This document shows positions 1 to 5,223 of a stretch of 11,588 bases of DNA, piece by piece. Position 1 is the stretch's first letter, and every line of letters begins with the position of its first letter. Position numbers and translations under genes: made by a program. Origin of the DNA: an uncultured Collinsella sp. (lineage in GTDB: Bacteria; Actinomycetota; Coriobacteriia; Coriobacteriales; Coriobacteriaceae); the NCBI GenBank assembly GCA_900555585.1, contig USLT01000013.1:1-11588 (forward strand), written 5' to 3'. The notes under the pieces are model-generated. The model saw only the letters and a program-made list of their open reading frames with translations. It did no database searches and was not told where the DNA came from.

Positions 1-359
1 ACTTCCTCGCCCAGACCAAGGCGCTCGCCTTCGGCAAGACCGCCGACGAGGTCCGCGCCGAGGGTACGGCCGAGTGGATGGTCCCCGCCCGCGTCTTCGA
101 GGGCAACCGTCCGACGACCTCCATCTTCGGCGTCGACCTCACGCCGCACGCGCTCGGCGCGCTCATCGCGCTCTACGAGCACATCACCTTCGTCGAGGGC
201 GTCGTGTGGGGTATCGACTCCTACGACCAGTGGGGAGTCGAGCTCGGCAAGCAGCTCGCCAAGCAGATCACGCCCGCCTTCCACGATGACGAGGCGCTCG
301 CCGGCCAGGACGCGTCCACCAGGGCCCTGATCGAGTACTATCGCGCGAACCGCCGGTAA
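1..359 (+). CDS. pgi: Glucose-6-phosphate isomerase, C-terminal part (5' end outside window)
   Basis: The frame is open from base 3 and gives the last 118 residues, ending in TAA at 357-359. Pgi interconverts glucose 6-phosphate and fructose 6-phosphate in the cytoplasm. Visible family marks are GNRPTTSI near the start of the fragment, the helix [15 protein letters not shown], and the C-terminal signature [13 protein letters not shown], whose Lys (codon 249-251) is the conserved active-site lysine. The C-terminus [12 protein letters not shown] is also typical. No frameshift is seen. The gene converges on the minus-strand SLOG gene with only 33 bases between stop codons. Pgi would also process the glucose 6-phosphate expected from the deglycase further right, but it lies outside that operon and is a housekeeping gene, so the proximity may be chance. 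Confidence 0.96.
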   Translation, partial: FLAQTKALAFGKTADEVRAEGTAEWMVPARVFEGNRPTTSIFGVDLTPHALGALIALYEHITFVEGVVWGIDSYDQWGVELGKQLAKQITPAFHDDEALAGQDASTRALIEYYRANRR

Positions 360-378
360 TCCAGGGCATCTTCATGCG

Positions 379-430
379 CCGAGGCGCCCGCGCTAGAGCC
401 CGGGAAGGGTCTCCTGCGCGGGCGCCTCGG
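379..430. terminator. Perfect 15-bp inverted repeat between convergent pgi and SLOG gene
   Basis: Arms at 379-393 (CCGAGGCGCCCGCGC) and 416-430 (GCGCGGGCGCCTCGG) are exact reverse complements with a 22-base loop. The loop can pair further, with GAGCCC facing GGGTCTC. The right arm lies inside the last codons of the minus-strand gene, and the left arm meets its stop codon (393-395). Neither side is followed by a T-run, so it is not a canonical intrinsic terminator. A bidirectional transcription stop or an mRNA-end stabilising stem between convergent genes is the likeliest role. The repeat is directly visible; the function is inferred. Confidence 0.55.
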
Positions 431-1052
431 TCTCGTTCGTTCCGGACCCGTCGGGGCGGGCGAGCTTCCCGTGCCAGTAGCGCTGGGTGATCGGCGCGGT
501 GAGGGGCAGGACGAGGTTCTCGTAATCATCGAGGCTCTTCAGGTCGAAGAAGCGGCCCGCCGGCACGTAGAAGAGCGCGACGGGTTTTCCCGCGCTCAAC
601 AGCTGCCAGACGTTTCGCAAGGTCCCGCTGCTCACGCTCTCGCGCCCGAACCTATTGGTGTAGACGTCGCTCCAGACCATGAGGCCGTGCGTGGCGCGCT
701 CGCCCATGGCTTCATCTTTGATCGTCATGAGCGCCTTGCCCGTGAGGGGGGAGTCCGCGCCGATGCGCTCGACGGGCCAGTCGGGGTCCGCCAGGTTGCG
801 CACGCGCCCCGATCCGCCGACGATGACGCTTACGTCTTTATGGCCGAGCTCGCGCAGGAGCATCTGCAGGGCGCGGTCGGCGCCGTTCGCGTCGCCGATG
901 ACGACGCGCATGCCGCGGCGGACTATGGTGCCCACGCGATCGCGGACGCTTTGCGGGAGCCTGCCGGTGGACACGCCGACGCGCGAGCCCGCGAGATAGA
1001 TTACGGCTTCGGCCCCTGGCGTCCGTGGCCCGCCCTCGTTTCCATGCGTCAT
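393..1052 (-). CDS. SLOG-fold (YspA/DUF2493-like) nucleotide-binding protein
   Basis: 219 residues. The ATG at 1052-1050 overlaps the upstream gene's TGA as ATGA, with GGGAGGAGG just before it, so translational coupling decides this start over an in-frame ATG at 1160 inside the neighbour. The protein has a Rossmann-like SLOG layout: strand IYLAGSR (18-24), the glycine-rich turn GDANGAD (53-59), a DEAM segment (113-116), then GLMVW (123-127), SSGT (141-144) and a late strand GKPVALFYV. SLOG proteins (including DprA, LOG and YspA families) bind nucleotides or nucleotide-sugars; some cleave N-glycosidic bonds and some act as ligand sensors in defence or stress systems. The exact ligand cannot be read here. 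There is no signal peptide or membrane segment. The tail after about residue 195 is low-complexity and probably disordered. The coupled partner is a phosphoribosyltransferase, which points to nucleotide or ribose-phosphate chemistry. Confidence 0.8.
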   Translation of the reverse strand: MTHGNEGGPRTPGAEAVIYLAGSRVGVSTGRLPQSVRDRVGTIVRRGMRVVIGDANGADRALQMLLRELGHKDVSVIVGGSGRVRNLADPDWPVERIGADSPLTGKALMTIKDEAMGERATHGLMVWSDVYTNRFGRESVSSGTLRNVWQLLSAGKPVALFYVPAGRFFDLKSLDDYENLVLPLTAPITQRYWHGKLARPDGSGTNETEAPAQETLPGL

Positions 1053-1765
1053 GCCGCCTCCTCCCATCGCTGCCTCGCCAATCCATGGTTGCGGGTGTAG
1101 ACCATGCTCAGGAAGTATACGCGCCCGTCGTGCCCTGCGTGCGATAGGGCGCGCAGGCATGCGCGCAGCGATCGTCCTTCGCCGTAGACGTCGTCGATGA
1201 TCAGCAGTGGAATCGGGTCTTGGCTGTCGGTGGCTGGAGTGGCCTTGGAGAACGGGATGGATTCGAAGTCGCCGTCGGCGAACTCGCTTCCGAGTTCGAG
1301 GTGCTTGGCGTGCACGCCGCTGTTCTTGATGAGGATGTCGTCACGGTAGGGGAGGTCGAATCGCGCGGCGATCTTTTGGGCGAGCCGTGCGACCAGATCG
1401 AACTCGCGCTCGGTGGTCGATGGCATGGGGACGACCGCGAGACGGGGCACTTTCAGGAACCCGAGGCTATCGAGGGTGGGTAGGGCGATGTGCAGGATCT
1501 CGTCGACCAGGCGTTCGAATGCCTCCCCGTCCGGGTTTCCGTACTTGAGTTGGTGTACCAGCCCGCCGAGCTCGCTGTACTCGTTTTCGAATGTCTTGCC
1601 GTCCATGAGGGTCGATCCGATGGTGTACGCGTCGATGGCGCGCCCGAAGCGAAGACCCGGCTCGCCGATGATCCTATGATGCGGGGTGCGGCGGGTGCTC
1701 TCAGTCGACGGGCACCCGAGTTGGAGCGGACCGGCCGCGCGACCTGCGATGTCGATGGTGTTCAT
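1049..1765 (-). CDS. ComF-like phosphoribosyltransferase
   Basis: 238 residues from ATG 1765-1763, preceded by AAAGGAG ten bases upstream; this start fits far better than a frame running on upstream, which has no PRTase homology. Type I PRTase marks are the PRPP-binding loop LIIDDVYGEGRSL (188-200), with its paired acidic residues, and VVPMPSTTERE (111-121). LVHQLKYGN (69-77) closely resembles the 'lKy' helix of ComF proteins. The N-terminal cysteine cluster of classical ComF is missing: one Cys is seen in the first 40 residues. PRTases transfer or release ribose 5-phosphate at a base or amine using PRPP; the substrate here is unknown. The gene overlaps the SLOG gene by 4 bases. No comEC/comEA-type competence gene is in view, so a role in DNA uptake is unsupported. 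Family call firm, function open. Confidence 0.82.
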   Translation of the reverse strand: MNTIDIAGRAAGPLQLGCPSTESTRRTPHHRIIGEPGLRFGRAIDAYTIGSTLMDGKTFENEYSELGGLVHQLKYGNPDGEAFERLVDEILHIALPTLDSLGFLKVPRLAVVPMPSTTEREFDLVARLAQKIAARFDLPYRDDILIKNSGVHAKHLELGSEFADGDFESIPFSKATPATDSQDPIPLLIIDDVYGEGRSLRACLRALSHAGHDGRVYFLSMVYTRNHGLARQRWEEAA

Positions 1766-2008
1766 GCTGAGTTTTCTCCTTTGCTGGCTACTGCTTGCGT
1801 GCTCGTGCGTCTTGCGTGCTGATGACGGCGTATCGCCTTGTCTACTCGACCGTACCGTCCCGTGCGGACATGATTGCGCCCTCGTGTCAGTCGAAGTTCT
1901 GTCGTTTGGATTGCGCGCCCGCGCGGTGTGGTACCGTTTACAGGTGGTTTCAAGCCGCTGGCTAACGCGGTGCCCTCGCATCGCGCGTCGTTTTTGGGAG
2001 GTTGTGGC
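1766..2008. promoter_or_regulatory. Divergent intergenic region between PRTase operon and HAD gene
   Basis: No gene is supported in these 243 bases; the minus-strand frame crossing them lacks a recognisable protein. The region must hold promoters for both directions. For the HAD gene a possible set is TTTACA (1937-1942), an 18-base spacer and GCTAAC (1961-1966); the -10 is weak. An alternative is the extended -10 TGGTACCGT (1929-1937). I found no convincing minus-strand promoter. A 10-base direct repeat CTTGCGTGCT lies near the PRTase start and is listed separately. Confidence 0.4.
1794..1820. repeat. Tandem 10-bp direct repeat in the PRTase leader
   Basis: CTTGCGTGCT occurs exactly at 1794-1803 and 1811-1820, 17 bases start to start, 29-55 bases upstream of the PRTase ATG on the minus strand. 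The spacing is not a whole number of helical turns. It could be a regulator-binding site or an mRNA leader element, or chance in GC-rich DNA. Confidence 0.35.
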
Positions 2009-2692
2009 ATGACCGACACCTTGGTCGAATTCCCGTATCGGGCCGTCATCTTCGACATGGACGGCGTCATCGTCGACACCGAGGCGTTCTATACCGACCA
2101 GGAGCGCCGATTCGCCGACGACAACGGCCTGCCCGTATCCGATGACGAGGTCATCGCCCTCGTCGGCCAGTCGCACCAGACCTTCCAGAGCACCCTGCAG
2201 GATTGGTGGCGCCGCGTGGGCCGCGAGCTGACGGGCGACGAGGCGGAGGCGACGTTCGAGGAATGGGCGAGCCACGAGGCGTGCGACTACCGATCCATCA
2301 TGAATCCCGGCGTTGCCGAGACCATCTCCGAGCTCCATGGGCGCGGCGTGCGCGTCGCGCTGGCGAGCTCGAGCCCGATGAAGAACATCGTCAAGGTGCT
2401 CGACGCCTGCGGGCTCGACGGCATGTTCGAGGTCGTGGTCTCGGGGGAGCAGTTCCACGAGAGCAAGCCGAACCCGGAGATTTACCTGCATACGCTGGAA
2501 TCCCTCGGCTTGTCTGCCGAGGAGTGCTGCTGCGTGGAGGACTCCGTGCCCGGGATCACCGCGGGCAAGCGCGCGGGCCTCACGGTCTTCGCCAAGCGGG
2601 AGGAGCGCTTCGGCTTCACGCAGGAGATGGCCGACGTCATCATCGACCGGATCCCGGACCTCATCGAGGCCGCGGAGGCGCGCGCCCGCTAA
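2009..2692 (+). CDS. HAD-superfamily phosphatase / beta-phosphoglucomutase-like hydrolase
   Basis: 227 residues from ATG 2009, with GGGAGG seven bases upstream; the frame is open further 5' but without a good ribosome site or family match. All four HAD motifs are present: FDMDGVIVD with nucleophile D16 and acid/base D18, then ALASSSP (motif II, Ser about 120-122), K153 in SKPNPEIY (motif III), and E177-D178 in EDSVPGITAGKRAGL (motif IV). The helical cap after motif I makes it subfamily IA, like beta-phosphoglucomutase and small sugar-phosphate phosphatases; motifs alone do not give the substrate. Cytoplasmic. It sits 84 bases before the GntR regulator on the same strand and has no clear terminator of its own, so read-through is possible. 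A link to the sugar operon is only suggested by position. Confidence 0.88.
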   Translation: MTDTLVEFPYRAVIFDMDGVIVDTEAFYTDQERRFADDNGLPVSDDEVIALVGQSHQTFQSTLQDWWRRVGRELTGDEAEATFEEWASHEACDYRSIMNPGVAETISELHGRGVRVALASSSPMKNIVKVLDACGLDGMFEVVVSGEQFHESKPNPEIYLHTLESLGLSAEECCCVEDSVPGITAGKRAGLTVFAKREERFGFTQEMADVIIDRIPDLIEAAEARAR

Positions 2693-2730
2693 GCCGTTTT
2701 CACTGGCGAGCGGCTGCCCGTTCGCGTGCG

Positions 2731-2758
2731 GTAGAATTGATGCAAAGGATGATTCTAC
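2731..2758. promoter_or_regulatory. Promoter -10 inside an inverted repeat: probable autoregulatory operator of the GntR gene
   Basis: GTAGAAT (2731-2737) and ATTCTAC (2752-2758) are exact 7-bp inverted arms separated by 14 bases. The left arm contains TAGAAT (2732-2737), five of six matches to a -10 box; no good -35 is seen at 16-18 bases. A start near 2744 would place the repeat over the -10 and early transcript, where a repressor would block transcription. The ribosome site for the GTG start is the weak AAGGGA at 2761-2766. Operator role is inferred. Confidence 0.45.
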
Positions 2759-2776
2759 GCAAGGGATGGTGTCGCT

Positions 2777-3511
2777 GTGGGCACGCAGCTTGATAGCGGA
2801 TCCGCCGCACCGCTGTACCAGCAGGTGCTGGAGGTCATAAAGGGCAAGATCGAGAACGGGACCTACCCGGCCGACTCCCAGATTCCCACCGAGCTCGAGC
2901 TGTCGAGGATGTTCGGCGTCGGGCGCGTCACGGTCCGTCGCGCTATCGAGGAGCTCGTCGGCGAGGGCTACCTCACCAAGCGGCAGGGCCGCGGCACCTT
3001 CGTCATGACGCCCAAGATGGTTCGCAAGGTGCATCAGAAGGGCGATGTGCAGAGCTTCACGGACGCGTGCAGGGAGAACGGAATGCGCCCGGGCGCGCGC
3101 CCCGTATCCTGCGCGCTGATCGAGGCCGATGACGCCTTGGCGGCGTTTTTCGGCATTCGCCCGGGTTCCCAACTCACCCTGGTCAGCCGTCTGCGCACCG
3201 CCGACGGCATCCCCGTGCTGTTCGAGAACAACTACTACCCCGTCGAGGGGTTCGAGTTCCTCCGCGAGGAGGACCTCGCGGATTGCTCTATCTTTCGAGT
3301 CGTGGGCGAGCGGACGGGGCATTTCCCCGTCGAGTCCGATCCGTGCCGTCTTGAGATCGCCCGCGCGGACGTCGACGTCGCGCGCGAGCTCGAGGTCCCG
3401 GTGGGGGAGCCCCTGTTCTACATGAGCGTCGGCTTCTTGGATGCCGATCATGTTCCGTTCTGCTATGGCAGGCAGTTCTACGTCGGGTCGCGCTACAGCT
3501 TCCATATCTAG
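2777..3511 (+). CDS. GntR/HutC-family transcriptional regulator (UTRA domain), FrlR/FraR-like
   Basis: 244 residues starting at GTG 2777. An in-frame TGA at 2750-2752 with no ATG between makes this the only plausible start; the ribosome site is weak. Residues 10-76 are the GntR winged helix-turn-helix: PLYQQV, then IPTELELSRMFGVGRVTVRR and the wing YLTKRQGRGTFV. Residues about 95-240 are a UTRA ligand-binding domain, ending with the usual FCYGRQFYVGSRYSFHI-like strand. HutC-type regulators usually repress catabolic operons and release DNA on binding a sugar-phosphate or related effector. The gene lies just upstream of the Amadori-type operon but is separated from it by a terminator, so it is its own transcript. 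It is the natural candidate to bind the palindromes at 3616-3631 and 3678-3693. Length and architecture match E. coli FrlR. Confidence 0.9.
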   Translation: MGTQLDSGSAAPLYQQVLEVIKGKIENGTYPADSQIPTELELSRMFGVGRVTVRRAIEELVGEGYLTKRQGRGTFVMTPKMVRKVHQKGDVQSFTDACRENGMRPGARPVSCALIEADDALAAFFGIRPGSQLTLVSRLRTADGIPVLFENNYYPVEGFEFLREEDLADCSIFRVVGERTGHFPVESDPCRLEIARADVDVARELEVPVGEPLFYMSVGFLDADHVPFCYGRQFYVGSRYSFHI

Positions 3512-3532
3512 AGGCAGAAAGTGCGCATCATG

Positions 3533-3568
3533 CGCCGGACGCCCCGTCTCGGGGTGCCCGGCGTTTTT
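3533..3568 (+). terminator. Strong intrinsic terminator after the GntR gene
   Basis: A 13-bp GC-rich stem (3533-3545 with 3551-3563; one A-C mismatch and one G-U pair), loop GTCTC, then TTTTT at 3564-3568. It begins 21 bases after the regulator's stop codon and separates regulator and operon transcripts. A small perfect palindrome, GCGCAT-c-ATGCGC (3523-3535), overlaps its left foot. Confidence 0.9.
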
Positions 3569-3598
3569 CATGGACCGGATAGCGCCGTTCAGCGCTGA

Positions 3599-3617
3599 TT
3601 CTATACCGTACATAGAA
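3599..3617. repeat. Inverted repeat TTCTAT-N7-ATAGAA upstream of the operon promoter
   Basis: Exact 6-bp arms at 3599-3604 and 3612-3617. Its right arm runs into upstream palindromic site 1. The TAGAA element recurs at 2732-2736 in the regulator's promoter and at 3675-3679 by the operon start, which may mark a shared half-site. Confidence 0.4.
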
Positions 3618-3631
3618 CATCCTAGGACAAC
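3616..3631. promoter_or_regulatory. Candidate upstream operator (site 1) of the Amadori-type operon
   Basis: AACATCCTAGGACAAC. Aligned with site 2 (3678-3693) it yields the symmetric consensus AACATCCTAGGATGTT, which it matches at 12 of 16 positions, including the whole left half and the central CCTAGG. It lies about 60 bases upstream of the predicted transcription start. The GntR protein encoded next door is the likely binder; this is inference. Confidence 0.5.
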
Positions 3632-3643
3632 CGTATATTTGCG

Positions 3644-3672
3644 TTGACGTCCCCCAAATCTCCTGGTATCAA
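3644..3672 (+). promoter_or_regulatory. Sigma-70-type promoter of the YfcC-to-FGGY operon
   Basis: -35 TTGACG (3644-3649, five of six), a 17-base spacer, and -10 TATCAA (3667-3672, four of six) preceded by TGG, an extended -10 element. The predicted start near 3679 gives a leader of about 69 bases before the YfcC ATG. A weak stem GCTTG/CAAGC (3695-3699, 3714-3718) lies in the leader, which shows no riboswitch-like structure. Confidence 0.7.
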
Positions 3673-3677
3673 AATAG

Positions 3678-3693
3678 AACAACCTAAGATGTT
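3678..3693. promoter_or_regulatory. Candidate downstream operator (site 2) at the transcription start
   Basis: AACAACCTAAGATGTT matches the symmetric consensus AACATCCTAGGATGTT at 14 of 16 positions. It covers about +1 to +15 of the predicted transcript, a typical repressor position. Its centre is 62 bases from that of site 1, close to six helical turns, so both sites would face the same side of the DNA and allow looping. Confidence 0.55.
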
Positions 3694-3747
3694 TGCTTGA
3701 GAAGTGGGAAATACAAGCGAGCGTCTCAATCGGGATAGGAGGGAAAC

Positions 3748-5211
3748 ATGTCAGATCCCAAGCAGGAGAAGCCCAAGCGCAGATTCAAGCTTCAGCTTCC
3801 TCACGTCTACACGATCGCCTTCTTGCTGATCGCGTTCTTCGCGGTCCTCACGTGGGTGGTCCCGTCCGGCCAGTTCGACCGCCAGACTATCCAGACCGCC
3901 GCGGGCGAGCGCGAAGTCGCGGTTGCTGGAACCTATCATGAAGTCGACAAGGTCTATACCGATCCGGAGACGGGCGAGGAGGTCGACCTTCGCCAGGGCC
4001 TCGACGCCGTTCTCCAGGCTCCCACCAAGGGCATCCAGGCTGCTGCCGACGTCGTGGGATTCGTCCTGCTGATCGGTGGATCGTTCGCCGTGCTGGCCAA
4101 GACGAACGCCTTGAATGCGGGCATGAGCCGCGTGGTCAAGAAGCTCAAGAACAAGGACATCCTGATCATCCCGATCACCATGGTCCTGCTCTCGATCTGC
4201 GGCTCGACCTTCGGCATGTCGGAGGAGGCGCTGCCGTTCTACGCGATCTTCATCCCGATCATGATGGGCATCGGATATGACTCGATGACGGCGTTCATCA
4301 TCTGCTTCCTCGGTCCCAACCTCGGTTACTGCGCGTCCACGATCGATCCCTTCAACGTTTTGATCGCCCAGGGCGTCATCGGTATCGAGGGCAATCCGCA
4401 GCTTTGGTTCCGCGCCGTCCTCTGGGTGATCTTCACGGCCGCCGGCATCTTCTGGGCCATGCGCTACGCCCGCCGCGTCAAGCTCAACCCCAAGTCGTCC
4501 GTCACCTATGAGGACGACAAGCAGAAGCGCATCGAGTTCGCCGTCAAGGATTCCTCGATCGAGGAGGAGTTCACCTTCCGTCATAAGCTCGTGCTCATCG
4601 ACTTCGCAATCGGTATGGGCGTCATCGTCTGGGGCCTCGTGACGCAGGGCTGGTACATGAACGAGATCTCCATGGTGTTCCTCGCCATGGGCCTGCTCGC
4701 CGGCATCCTCGGCGGGCTTGACGAGAAGACCATCGCGGAGGAGTTCGTCCGCGGTCTCGCCGACTTCGCCTACGCCGCCTGCATCATCGGCATCGCCCGC
4801 GGTATCCTGGTCGTGGCCGAGGGCGGCATGATCATCGACTCCATTCTCAACTGGCTCGCGACCATGCTCGCCGGCGCCCCCTCGTTCATCTACACCACCT
4901 TCATGTACATCGTGCTTGGCATCCTGTCCTTCCTCGTGCCCTCGAGCTCCGGCCTCGCCGCGCTGACCATGCCCGTCATGGGTCCGCTCACCGAGCTCAT
5001 GGGCCTCAACCCCGAGGCTGCCGTCACCGCCCTGCAGTTCGCCAACCAGACCATCAACACGATCAGCCCCGTCGCCGGCATGACGGTGGCGGGCCTCGCG
5101 GTCGCGAAGATCTCGTTCGGCCAATGGTGGAAGACCATCTGGAAGTTCTTCATCTTCATGGTGGTATTCGGTCTCGTGGCGACCATGATCTCCGGCATGC
5201 TGCCGGTTTAG
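3748..5211 (+). CDS. yfcC: YfcC/DcuC-family membrane transporter
   Basis: 487 residues from ATG 3748, with AGGAGGG four bases upstream. A short basic cytoplasmic start (KPKRRFKLQLP) leads into the first membrane helix (about 20-38), followed by a roughly 60-residue polar segment and many further hydrophobic segments. Characteristic stretches include GSTFGMSEEALPFYAIFIPIM, GPNLGYCASTIDPFNVLIAQ and FLVPSSSGLAALTMPVMGPL, typical of the YfcC branch of the DcuC (C4-dicarboxylate carrier) family, where members move dicarboxylates, amino acids or peptides by ion-coupled transport. It is first in the operon, 12 bases before the amidohydrolase, and so probably imports the pathway's substrate. E. coli FrlA is an APC-type permease, whereas Salmonella FraA is, as I recall, a Dcu-like carrier; a zwitterionic or acidic glycated amino acid would suit this family. 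Substrate inferred. Confidence 0.9.
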   Translation: MSDPKQEKPKRRFKLQLPHVYTIAFLLIAFFAVLTWVVPSGQFDRQTIQTAAGEREVAVAGTYHEVDKVYTDPETGEEVDLRQGLDAVLQAPTKGIQAAADVVGFVLLIGGSFAVLAKTNALNAGMSRVVKKLKNKDILIIPITMVLLSICGSTFGMSEEALPFYAIFIPIMMGIGYDSMTAFIICFLGPNLGYCASTIDPFNVLIAQGVIGIEGNPQLWFRAVLWVIFTAAGIFWAMRYARRVKLNPKSSVTYEDDKQKRIEFAVKDSSIEEEFTFRHKLVLIDFAIGMGVIVWGLVTQGWYMNEISMVFLAMGLLAGILGGLDEKTIAEEFVRGLADFAYAACIIGIARGILVVAEGGMIIDSILNWLATMLAGAPSFIYTTFMYIVLGILSFLVPSSSGLAALTMPVMGPLTELMGLNPEAAVTALQFANQTINTISPVAGMTVAGLAVAKISFGQWWKTIWKFFIFMVVFGLVATMISGMLPV

Positions 5212-5223
5212 GGGAGGTCGGCT

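Noticed and set aside
393..1765. A DprA/ComF natural-competence locus
   Set aside because: The SLOG protein is small and YspA-like, without DprA architecture. The PRTase lacks the ComF cysteine cluster, and no other competence gene is in view.
3599..3617. Mobile-element inverted terminal repeat
   Set aside because: Short arms, no transposase or target duplication nearby; the position by a promoter suits a regulatory site better.
1766..3682. Long minus-strand frame continuing upstream of the PRTase and antisense to the HAD and GntR genes
   Set aside because: The upstream part has biased, charged composition without a recognisable domain, and the PRTase has its own good ribosome site at 1765. 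It is a GC-rich shadow frame.
3679..3747. Riboswitch in the transporter leader
   Set aside because: The leader is only about 69 bases with one weak 5-bp stem and no terminator or sequestering structure.
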